A stretch of DNA of 64,000 nt. It comes from Telluribacter humicola (lineage in GTDB: Bacteria; Bacteroidota; Bacteroidia; Cytophagales; Spirosomataceae). The stretch covers positions 248,001 to 312,000 of the forward strand of contig NZ_JAFIQT010000007.1 in NCBI RefSeq assembly GCF_017355935.1, given 5' to 3'. How positions within the stretch are numbered: the first letter of the stretch is position 1; each line of letters opens with the position of its first letter. Below are positions 1-6,788 of the stretch, piece by piece. A program made the translations under genes and the position numbers. A model generated the notes under the pieces. That model ran no database searches. It was given only the letters and a program-made list of their open reading frames with translations, and was not told where the DNA came from.

Positions 1-480
1 CGACTCAGTCACGACCGTTACCACGGCCGAAACTATAAATATTCCCTGCAGCAGCCGCTCCTTCCCGACCGACTTGCGGGTCAGCTTGACGACGCTGACG
101 GCTATAATACCGATCACGGCGGCCCCTACCCCGTAGAACACGCCCTGTATCCATGGCAGACCGCCATAGCGCACGTAGGTCCAGCCCAGGGCCAGTACCA
201 TCAGAAACGAAGGTAGTACAAAGGCCAGCCCCACCAGCGTAGCACCCAGAATGCGGAAGTGTACGTAGCCCAGGTAGATAGCCAGCTGCGCAGCCAGCGG
301 ACCCGGAGCCAGCTGTGCCAGGGCCAGCCCCTCCTTGTAGTCCTCTTCCGAAATCCACTGGCGCTGCTCCACCAGGTCGCGGTGCATATAGCCGACCAGC
401 GCGGCCGGTCCGCCAAAGCCCAGGGTACCCAGCCTGAGGAAGTACCCGATTAGTTGTTGAAGGGTGTAGACGGGAGGCAT
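1..480 (-). CDS. chrA: Chromate transporter, CHR domain (partial, 3' end outside window)
   Basis: The reverse complement from position 480 reads in frame for 160 codons with no stop and runs off the window edge, so this is the N-terminal part only. It holds several hydrophobic helices and motifs typical of the N-terminal CHR domain: FGGPAAL near residue 24 and the LAPGPLAAQLA stretch near residue 60. CHR proteins are inner-membrane chromate/sulfate-type anion exporters; function here is inferred from the family. The start codon lies 7 bases after the stop of the upstream DUF2490 gene, so the two probably form an operon. Whether it is a one- or two-domain CHR protein cannot be seen. Confidence 0.85.
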   Translation of the reverse strand, partial: MPPVYTLQQLIGYFLRLGTLGFGGPAALVGYMHRDLVEQRQWISEEDYKEGLALAQLAPGPLAAQLAIYLGYVHFRILGATLVGLAFVLPSFLMVLALGWTYVRYGGLPWIQGVFYGVGAAVIGIIAVSVVKLTRKSVGKERLLQGIFIVSAVVTVVTES

Positions 481-487
481 AGCGGCA

Positions 488-1246
488 TTAGCTTTTTGGT
501 TTGCGGAGGTCGAAGGTCTGGAAAAGGAAAACGCGTGCGGTGTGCAGGTTGCGGTACTGGTTGCCAGCGGCCAGCTGCTGGAACAGGTTCATGTAGCCGC
601 CCTGCAGCGTCGTGTGCCGCCCCAGCTGGTACCCCAGCCCGACGAAGAAGCGGTTCTGATCGAAGTGGTTGTAAACGACCTTGCGGCCCAGATTGAGGTG
701 TACCTCGTCGTTGAGTATCAGCGAAAGCCCACCGGGAGCAAAGCCCTTTTTAGTAAGCGGAAAGGCCGCCATCAGGTTGTAGCGGATGCGGGTGCCGTAG
801 TTGTAGCCCTCAGCTAGTTCGCTGTCGTTGAGGATGCGGCGGCGGTAGCGCTCTTCCAGCCGTATCCACTGCATCAGGCGGCTCTTGGGCCCATTGTTAT
901 GCCACTGGATCTGCTGCCAGGGGCGGTGCTCGGGCTGGGAGATGTCGGCATGGCCTTCGGCCGGAAAGTGGTTGACGTAGGCGTAGCCCGCGGTGAGCTT
1001 GGTGTGGTCGTTGAGGTAGTACATGAGGCCAACCCGCACGATGCCCTGCGACAAGTCACTCAGCAGGTTTTCTTTGGTACGCAGGTGTACGTCGGTCCAT
1101 AGCCCCCACTGATCCGACAGGCGGGTCTGCGCAAAGTACCCGGTCCAGAGTTGGGTACTCTCTTTGACTTGTTTGGCGGGTTGCGCCTGTAAAGCAGCGG
1201 TGAGTGTAAGTAGGAGTAAGAGAGTGGATAGTACAGGTTTGGTCAT
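488..1246 (-). CDS. DUF2490 family outer-membrane protein
   Basis: A 252-residue protein with an N-terminal signal peptide (about residues 1-21, ending in LQAQ). The rest alternates aromatic and polar residues as in beta-strands, with the LWTGYFAQTRLSDQWGLWTD pattern near the N-terminus and a terminal strand ending FQTFDLRKPKS. This fits DUF2490, predicted beta-barrel proteins of Bacteroidota with no known reaction. It sits 7 bases upstream of the chromate transporter and is likely co-transcribed with it. The pairing suggests an envelope role, but nothing in the sequence proves a substrate. Confidence 0.75.
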   Translation of the reverse strand: MTKPVLSTLLLLLTLTAALQAQPAKQVKESTQLWTGYFAQTRLSDQWGLWTDVHLRTKENLLSDLSQGIVRVGLMYYLNDHTKLTAGYAYVNHFPAEGHADISQPEHRPWQQIQWHNNGPKSRLMQWIRLEERYRRRILNDSELAEGYNYGTRIRYNLMAAFPLTKKGFAPGGLSLILNDEVHLNLGRKVVYNHFDQNRFFVGLGYQLGRHTTLQGGYMNLFQQLAAGNQYRNLHTARVFLFQTFDLRKPKS

Positions 1247-1322
1247 AGTACGGAGAAGTATTTTGATATAGTATCTCTTAGTTCTGATTAAAGATTTTCA
1301 ACATACGTAGGCTTTATCGTTG

Positions 1323-1357
1323 TTGCCCTCTTCCGCCCCATGGGTGAAAGAGGGCAA
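1323..1357. repeat. 10-bp perfect inverted repeat
   Basis: TTGCCCTCTT at 1323-1332 is perfectly matched by AAGAGGGCAA at 1348-1357 across a 15-base loop. It lies between the tRNA gene and the start of the DUF2490 gene. There is no run of T on either side, so it is not a typical intrinsic terminator. It could be a processing structure after the tRNA or a 5' leader hairpin of the DUF2490-chrA operon. Confidence 0.5.
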
Positions 1358-1465
1358 TATCAAAAGCTTTGAAAACAGTCCTGACTACTACCAGCCCTAC
1401 TTTTCTAATCCTCCTTACTAGTTACTCTGTCAGTCCTTATTCTCTACTTTACAAATCTACTAAAT

Positions 1466-1539
1466 TGGATACCGGGGAGGGATTCGAACCCTCGTGGTAG
1501 GTATTGCGAACCTACGCCTTGCCACTCAGCCACCCGGTT
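1466..1539 (-). tRNA. tRNA-Cys (GCA), with atypical features
   Basis: Read on the minus strand the segment folds as a cloverleaf: D-stem GCT/GGC, anticodon stem TAGGT/ACCTA, variable loop of four, T-arm GAGGG-TTCGAAT-CCCTC, and a 3' acceptor followed by an encoded CCA. The seven-base anticodon loop is TCGCAAT, giving anticodon GCA, and the discriminator is U73, the main cysteine identity base. Oddities: position 33, almost always U, is C; position 38 is U; and the first acceptor pair is A-A, leaving six paired bases. It lies 24 bases downstream of the TonB receptor stop, same strand. An Ala reading (CGC) needs a distorted stem and was rejected. Confidence 0.78.
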
Positions 1540-1563
1540 TGCATATCTTTATCTACAAGGCGC

Positions 1564-4134
1564 TTAGAAGCCGTAGCGTAGCGTTACCCCGTAGGTTTTG
1601 GGGTCGCCCAGTACCGCGGCGTAGTGACCGGCACTACCAGCCGCTGGCAGAAGCTGCTCAAAGTAGTCTTTGTTGGTGAGGTTACGAGCCCATACCAGTA
1701 TTGAGATACCATTGGAAGCCCGGAAACCTACGCGACCATTGAGCAGGGTATAGCCATCAACATTCAGGTACTTGGAGGGCGAAGGGCTTGATGAGAACGA
1801 AGAGCGGTAGTAGGTATCCAGCGCCAGGAAGTACTTGCCTTTCAGACCAAACAGCTTGCCGTTTTCGCTGATCTCCCCACCCAGTGAACCCGACCACTTA
1901 GAGATACCCGGCAGTACGCTACCCGAGATATCTTTGTAGGCTAGCTCACCACCTACTTCTTCCAGAGGTACCGGAGCGTTGGTGAAGGTAACGTACTTGC
2001 CATCGGTATAGGCCAGGGCTCCGGTAAATGAAAGCTGGTTAGTAACTCTGATGTTTCCATCCAGCTCGGCTCCGATTACCCGTACCCGCTCTGCATTGGC
2101 CAGGTACCCGCGGTTAACACCTACCTCGGCAGTCTGCACCTGCGTCTGGTAGTCTTTAATGTCGGTGTTGTGTACTACGAAGTTCAGGGTCGACTGAGGC
2201 GTGGGGCGAGTCTTGATACCTGCTTCAAAGTGCGTTACGTACTCAGGCTTGACACGGGCCAGGTCAGTCAGTACCTGTCCGTTAGCCGTTGGCAATCCAC
2301 CCAGGTTTACGCCTACCGGCTTGTAGCTGTTGGAGTAGGTTGTAAAGGCGTTGATCTGCTTCGTAGGCTTGTAGGCCAGAGTCACCTGTCCAGAGAAATT
2401 ATTTTCGTCTACATTGACATTAAAAGCCTGATTGCTATACACGGCATTCTTGATAGCCAGCAGGGCCGGATCGGTAGTCTGTAGACCTCCGTAAGTTTCG
2501 CGACGATAGTCTACGTCTTTCTTGTCATAGTTAAACCGGATACCGGGCAGTACGTGCAGCTTCTCTGTAATAGCCCAGTCCAGCTGACCAAATACCGCGC
2601 CTCCGAATGACTGCAGTCGTGAGGTAGTCCGGATACCGTAGCCATCCAGCAGGCCGGGAGTTTTCCAGAGTGGGCTGGTTGAGCTTTGGGAGAATCTCCA
2701 CTGAGCCGCTCCTGACTCCTCGACGTGATATGGATCGGTTTTCAAGTCCTGACCAATCGCAAACACACCTACTAATCCGCTCAGGCGTGAGGTAAAGTTA
2801 CCAGCGTAGCGGATTTCCTGCGTCCACTGCTCGTGCCGTGAGGTAGCCTGTGACAGGGCAAGTACCGGAAGGCCCGTAAAGTCACGGTCGTTAGAAGGAT
2901 CCCAGTTCCAGTACCGCCAGGCCGAAGTAGAGGTCAGGGTACCTGCTCCCAACTTAAACTCAGCGTTGAGTGATATACCACCCAGAGCGTTATTAGAGCG
3001 CCATGGCGTATCGTGGTCAATTACACGGTCAAAGGGGTTGGTGCTGGGCAGCGAGTACCCAAGGTCAGCAATGATGTTATTGAACTGACGGTAAGGAGCC
3101 CGCTTGGTCGTTACTACTCCCGCCACAACCTGAGCGTATCCGTTGGGGCGCTGGTTGGCGGCGTCACCGGCCAGGGTAATTTTGATGTTTTCGGTTGGAG
3201 TATATAACAGCTGGCCCCGGAATCCCAAGTTGTTGAGGTCGTTTACGTAGCTTTGGGTACGTACGTTGTAAAGTAATCCGTCACGCTGGGTACCGGAGAA
3301 GGAAACCCGGGCAGCCAGTTTGTCCTTCACGATGGGACCGGTTACCGAAGCCTTCGCCTGGATAAAGCCATAGTTGCCGTAGCTTAGTTCAAAATTAGCT
3401 CCCGGCTCAAAGCTTGGGGCACGGGTGGTAATGTTAAAGGCGCCCGCGGTGGTATTTTTTCCGAAGAGGGTACCCTGAGGGCCGCGTAAGACTTCGATCT
3501 GATCCACATCCACAAAGTCAAGCGTAGTAGCGGCCGGACGGGCGTAGTACACTCCATCTACATAGAAACCTACTCCCGGATCGATACCGTCGTTTGTCAG
3601 ACCAAAGGTGGAACCTAAGCCGCGGATGTTGAGGGTCGTATTGCGTGGGTTGGAAGAGTACAGCTGCACCGTAGGTACCAGTTCTTTCAGACGGTTGACA
3701 TTGAAAGCCCCGGCATCTTCGGCAGCGTAGCCGCGTATCACCGAGATAGGTATGGGTACATCCTGCGACGACTCCTGACGGCGACGCGATGTAATTACTA
3801 CATCCGACAGATCGTTGGCATTTTCGTCCAGTTTGATCTCCACCTTGCTATCTTTCACCACCAGCTCTTTCTTCTGATAGCCAACGTAAGATACCACTAC
3901 TGTAAAGGGAAGTTTTTGACCAGTTACCAGCGAGAACTCTCCGTTCGCGTCAGTCAGGGCTCCGTTGGTAGTACCCTTGATGGCTACGGTAGCTCCGATG
4001 AGTGCTTCCTGAGTACGGGAGTCAACTACGACTCCGGATACTGTGGCATTGATGGTAGGGGCATCCTGCGCGGATACAAAAATGGAAAAGAGGAGGGTTC
4101 CAAAAAATATTGATAGTGCTGTGGCGAGTTTCAT
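1564..4134 (-). CDS. TonB-dependent outer-membrane receptor
   Basis: A TonB-dependent transporter of 856 residues. The ATG at 4134 is preferred to one 27 bases upstream because it gives a clean signal peptide (MKLATALSIFFG...FVSAQ). Order: signal, carboxypeptidase-regulatory-like domain (about residues 30-115, SGVVVDSRTQEALIGATVAI), plug (DVPIPISVI, RGLGST, YVDGVYYAR, VLRGPQGTLFGKNTTAGAFN), then a 22-strand-type barrel ending YGVTLRYGF. Such receptors import iron chelates, cofactors or oligosaccharides using TonB energy. There is no SusD partner next to it, so a SusC role is unlikely and the ligand is unknown. A promoter and a leader ORF precede it; a tRNA-Cys follows. Confidence 0.9.
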   Translation of the reverse strand: MKLATALSIFFGTLLFSIFVSAQDAPTINATVSGVVVDSRTQEALIGATVAIKGTTNGALTDANGEFSLVTGQKLPFTVVVSYVGYQKKELVVKDSKVEIKLDENANDLSDVVITSRRRQESSQDVPIPISVIRGYAAEDAGAFNVNRLKELVPTVQLYSSNPRNTTLNIRGLGSTFGLTNDGIDPGVGFYVDGVYYARPAATTLDFVDVDQIEVLRGPQGTLFGKNTTAGAFNITTRAPSFEPGANFELSYGNYGFIQAKASVTGPIVKDKLAARVSFSGTQRDGLLYNVRTQSYVNDLNNLGFRGQLLYTPTENIKITLAGDAANQRPNGYAQVVAGVVTTKRAPYRQFNNIIADLGYSLPSTNPFDRVIDHDTPWRSNNALGGISLNAEFKLGAGTLTSTSAWRYWNWDPSNDRDFTGLPVLALSQATSRHEQWTQEIRYAGNFTSRLSGLVGVFAIGQDLKTDPYHVEESGAAQWRFSQSSTSPLWKTPGLLDGYGIRTTSRLQSFGGAVFGQLDWAITEKLHVLPGIRFNYDKKDVDYRRETYGGLQTTDPALLAIKNAVYSNQAFNVNVDENNFSGQVTLAYKPTKQINAFTTYSNSYKPVGVNLGGLPTANGQVLTDLARVKPEYVTHFEAGIKTRPTPQSTLNFVVHNTDIKDYQTQVQTAEVGVNRGYLANAERVRVIGAELDGNIRVTNQLSFTGALAYTDGKYVTFTNAPVPLEEVGGELAYKDISGSVLPGISKWSGSLGGEISENGKLFGLKGKYFLALDTYYRSSFSSSPSPSKYLNVDGYTLLNGRVGFRASNGISILVWARNLTNKDYFEQLLPAAGSAGHYAAVLGDPKTYGVTLRYGF

Positions 4135-4200
4135 ACGAGTGATTGTCAGCGGTGTTCGCATTAGGTTATATGACTTTTTATTACTGGATAGAGCCTCTGT

Positions 4201-4296
4201 TTACATCAGAGCTTTTTCGGTAATACTGAGCTGCATGAATGGCATCGAAGAGTAGCAGCAACAGTAAGGTCGAATGAACAGGCTATCCGGAGTCAT
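4201..4296 (-). CDS. Candidate 31-residue leader peptide with Cys triplet
   Basis: Downstream of the predicted promoter and 66 bases before the receptor start is an ATG-TAA frame of 31 codons. It contains RPYCCCYSS at residues 9-17, with three successive cysteine codons TGT TGC TGC. Its last codons and stop lie in a hairpin, CTCTG (4215-4211 read on the minus strand) pairing with CAGAG seven bases later. The layout (leader ORF with a run of one amino acid, overlapping hairpin, transporter gene behind) resembles ribosome-stalling attenuators. No clear terminator with a T-run is visible after it. It could be a chance frame; the evidence is arrangement only. Confidence 0.4.
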   Translation of the reverse strand: MTPDSLFIRPYCCCYSSMPFMQLSITEKALM

Positions 4297-4345
4297 ATAG
4301 GTACTGGTTTGGTAGGTGATCAAAAGTGAATTGTTATTGGTGCAA

Positions 4346-4376
4346 CAAAGGTATACACTCTATAAACTCTACCAAA
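4346..4376 (-). promoter_or_regulatory. Bacteroidota-type promoter of the TonB receptor
   Basis: On the minus strand a TTTG (-33, 4376-4373) is followed after 19 bases by TACCTTTG (-7, 4353-4346). This matches the Bacteroidota consensus TTTG-N19-TAnnTTTG exactly. Transcription would begin near 4339, leaving a leader of about 205 bases before the receptor ATG. Confidence 0.7.
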
Positions 4377-4465
4377 CTTATAGACTAATAAAATTTCAAA
4401 AAGATTAAAGTTCTTTAGCCTGTACCAGAAAGTCTTTCCGAAGTGCAACAACAAGTGGTGAGAGG

Positions 4466-5152
4466 CTACTTCATAGGCCAGAATGGAGAGCGTAGCCGCT
4501 TGCCCTTGAAGATAAAATCACGGGCTTCGTAGTACAGAGCCGGGTAGGTCATCAGTCGGATACGGTAGTAAACGCCATTCAGATTGCGTACGGACGGGTG
4601 CTTCCTCAGCTCCCAATGGTAGCCCGTCTGCAAACCAAAGCCTACCCAGCGGGTGGTCTTCCATTCGACATAGCCTCCCAGCTGCATCGGCATCAGTGTG
4701 TGCTTCTCTTTTAGGGTTACGGAGGTTTTGCCATCCATTGCAAACTGCCGCGTGACGGCCTGCCCTACTCCCAGCTCAATGGGTATGCCCACTTTCCACT
4801 GCCGCACGTTGATAAGACTATGCCAGTACCCGGCTATGATGTAACGGGGATAGGTATAGGAATAGGTGGCCTGGCCAGCCAGGAGGGCCTGCTCCCTGAT
4901 CCCGTAGTTGAACTGACGGATTCCCCAGGGGCTGAAAAAGTAGTATCCCAGCGTTACTTCATTCTCCTTTGGCCCCCATATCCGGCCTACGCTCCCCCCC
5001 CACGAAGAAAGCAGGTACCTGTCTACCAGTGAGTACCGGGTATCTATGTGTGCGGCCCATCTACCGGAAGAATCCTTTATGAGGGAGTCAGTCGGTACCT
5101 GAGTGATACCAACTATCAGGAAGCTTACAAGTATAGACGTAAGGGGAGCCAT
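4466..5152 (-). CDS. Predicted beta-barrel-like protein, paralogue A
   Basis: A 228-residue protein with a hydrophobic N-terminus (about residues 4-19) that can act as a signal peptide. I do not recognise a named family. It is rich in aromatic residues and alternating strands (VTLGYYFFSP, LGGYVEWKTTRWVGFGLQTGY), as in outer-membrane barrels. It is clearly paralogous to the next gene: both share the ...RW(V/I)G(F/L)GLQ.GY core and a C-terminal RDFIF..K.LRSPF signature. The two are head-to-tail with a 73-base gap, most simply explained by tandem duplication. The partner and role are unknown. Confidence 0.65.
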   Translation of the reverse strand: MAPLTSILVSFLIVGITQVPTDSLIKDSSGRWAAHIDTRYSLVDRYLLSSWGGSVGRIWGPKENEVTLGYYFFSPWGIRQFNYGIREQALLAGQATYSYTYPRYIIAGYWHSLINVRQWKVGIPIELGVGQAVTRQFAMDGKTSVTLKEKHTLMPMQLGGYVEWKTTRWVGFGLQTGYHWELRKHPSVRNLNGVYYRIRLMTYPALYYEARDFIFKGKRLRSPFWPMK

Positions 5153-5225
5153 TTTCCGGGTTAGTAGACGTATCTAACCCGAAGGGAACAGGAAATGTTT
5201 GCCTGGTACTGCGTCTGCTGATTTA

Positions 5226-5936
5226 TTAGTACTGGGATGGTTCTGAGGGAGTAGTAGCTCTTCTGGTATGAAAAGGAGAGCGCAGTGGCTTTTTTCTGAA
5301 AATAAAATCCCGCATTTCGTAGAAAAAGGTAGAGTAAAATACGGCACCTACGGAGTAGTACGATCCGTTGAAGTTTTCTCTGAGATGGCTATCATACACG
5401 GCCCACCGGTAGCCCGCCTGCAGACCCAGGCCTATCCAGCGGGTGGCCTTCCATTCGGCGTAGCCTCCCACCTGCACCGGTACAAACAAGTGGCGACGAC
5501 TGGCCTCCTCTACCGGTACTACTGTCAGCGACTGCCGGAATGACCGGGCCCGGCCCAGTCCAACCTCAACGGGCAGGCTTAGCTGCCAGCGCCGGGTATT
5601 GACAAAGTTGTGCCAGAGCATCAGGCTTAAGTAATGCAGGTCAGTCTTGGTATAGTAGTCGGGATGGATGCGGATGGAGCGATCCTTGTCCAGTTCGATG
5701 AGCCGTCGGGTTGCCTGGTACCCCACCCAGTAGTAGCCGACGGTCAGCTCGTGCCGCTGCTTCCCCCAGGCCATACCGGCGTTGGCTCCCCGTACATTGA
5801 CGCGGCGTTTATCAATAAAGGAACTGCGGGTATCCAGGTAAGATACCCAGCGTAGGGTTGAATCAGGTACTTCTGCCGCTAATTCACCGATGAACCAGAG
5901 CAGAAACGGCAACAGACAGATTATACGTTTATTCAT
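5226..5936 (-). CDS. Predicted beta-barrel-like protein, paralogue B
   Basis: A 236-residue secreted protein with a strong signal peptide (MNKRIICLLPFLLWFIGELAAE). It matches its downstream neighbour along most of its length, including HELTVGYYWVGY, VGGYAEWKATRWIGLGLQAG and the end signature RDFIFRKKPLRSPF, with an extra 12-residue polar tail (TTPSEPSQY at the end). No catalytic motif is visible. The strand pattern suggests a small outer-membrane barrel or a surface protein. It is likely co-transcribed with paralogue A. Confidence 0.65.
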   Translation of the reverse strand: MNKRIICLLPFLLWFIGELAAEVPDSTLRWVSYLDTRSSFIDKRRVNVRGANAGMAWGKQRHELTVGYYWVGYQATRRLIELDKDRSIRIHPDYYTKTDLHYLSLMLWHNFVNTRRWQLSLPVEVGLGRARSFRQSLTVVPVEEASRRHLFVPVQVGGYAEWKATRWIGLGLQAGYRWAVYDSHLRENFNGSYYSVGAVFYSTFFYEMRDFIFRKKPLRSPFHTRRATTPSEPSQY

Positions 5937-5954
5937 TCAGCCATAGCTGCTTTA

Positions 5955-5989
5955 TAAAAAACACCCCAAAACAAGTCTGTTCAGGGGTG
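5955..5989 (-). terminator. Intrinsic terminator after the DUF2147 gene
   Basis: On the minus strand CACCCC (5989-5984) pairs with GGGGTG (5967-5962), with an inner AACA/TGTT stem, and is followed at once by TTTTTTA. It lies 56 bases after the DUF2147 stop and just before the paralogue B start, so it separates these two units. Confidence 0.75.
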
Positions 5990-6044
5990 CATATAGATAT
6001 GAGGAGGGTATACTAAGTATTAAAAACTGTCTGGCAAACGGGTA

Positions 6045-6485
6045 TTAGCGATTTATCACATAGACATCGCCGGGAAGCTCCCTGCGCTGCATGTCGAAGG
6101 TCCTGCCAATCAGGCGGTGTCCTTTGTAGATCAGGGCCTCGATCTGACCACTCTTTGATATATTCATGGATAGATCAAAACGGGTCCGCTGGATAGGATG
6201 CACAAAAGTACCCTCCCAATTCCCCTTCTGGTACTGTACGCCATCCATCACTACCTGATTGAGGTAGGGTATATAGCTCTTGTCGGTTACACCAATAATA
6301 CGACCGGTATAGTGCGACGAAGGGCTTTTACTGATTTCAATGTAAGCTTTCTTATACGGAAAATACCACACACCCACCAGATTATCAGAGACCGCTCCGG
6401 CATCATTGACCGGTACAATAAGCCCTACAATAAACAGCAACAGACCTAGTCCATATACCTTACTTATTCCCATTCTACTTTTCAT
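6045..6485 (-). CDS. DUF2147 family secreted protein
   Basis: A protein of 146 residues if started at the ATG at 6485; a longer start at 6560 adds an unlikely polar extension before the signal peptide. The hydrophobic segment VYGLGLLLFIVGLIVPVND precedes a compact domain beginning LVGVWYFPYKKAYIEISKS, which matches the opening of DUF2147 (small lipocalin-like proteins common in Bacteroidota and Proteobacteria, function unknown). MSRMG just after the start offers another Met. It has its own terminator. Confidence 0.7.
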   Translation of the reverse strand: MKSRMGISKVYGLGLLLFIVGLIVPVNDAGAVSDNLVGVWYFPYKKAYIEISKSPSSHYTGRIIGVTDKSYIPYLNQVVMDGVQYQKGNWEGTFVHPIQRTRFDLSMNISKSGQIEALIYKGHRLIGRTFDMQRRELPGDVYVINR

Positions 6486-6583
6486 CTTCACGCTAACTAA
6501 ATAAGGTATTTTATTGCCACCGGTACTACTACACGGTAGTGTAACTGTAAAGTTCAACATTGTGTATTAGAGGAACCTTAGAA

Positions 6584-6627
6584 GAGCATTAAAAGGTTAT
6601 TAAATCGTACAAAAAGATTTAATGCTC
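6584..6627. repeat. Two mutually exclusive hairpins
   Basis: GAGCATTAAA (6584-6593) pairs perfectly with TTTAATGCTC (6618-6627), while ATTAAATC (6599-6606) pairs with GATTTAAT (6616-6623). Both use the same right arm, so only one can form. The element sits in the about 300-base spacer between the divergent DUF2147 gene and the cytochrome gene. I see no gene in the remainder of that spacer. Confidence 0.45.
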
Positions 6628-6788
6628 ATAACTAAGGGCCACCAATACTTCTCCTAGCGTTCAAGACCATATACGAGTAGATATACCCCTCCAGATGTTT
6701 TTCTTTGATATACTACGCTACTAGTCAACTATAGAAGGCTCAGGCTGAGCGACCTCAGAGGTAGTACCGGATGACTAATATCTAACGT

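Noticed and set aside
5-358. Minus-strand 117-residue frame in the first 400 bases
   Set aside because: The chromate transporter occupies another minus frame with clear family motifs; this one is Gly/Arg-rich shadow sequence.
1323-1357. Intrinsic terminator of the tRNA
   Set aside because: The stem is perfect, but there is no T-run on either strand and it lies 109 bases from the tRNA.
1469-1539. tRNA-Ala with anticodon CGC
   Set aside because: It needs a bulged anticodon stem; the GCA reading has five paired bases, a seven-base loop and U73, which fit cysteine.
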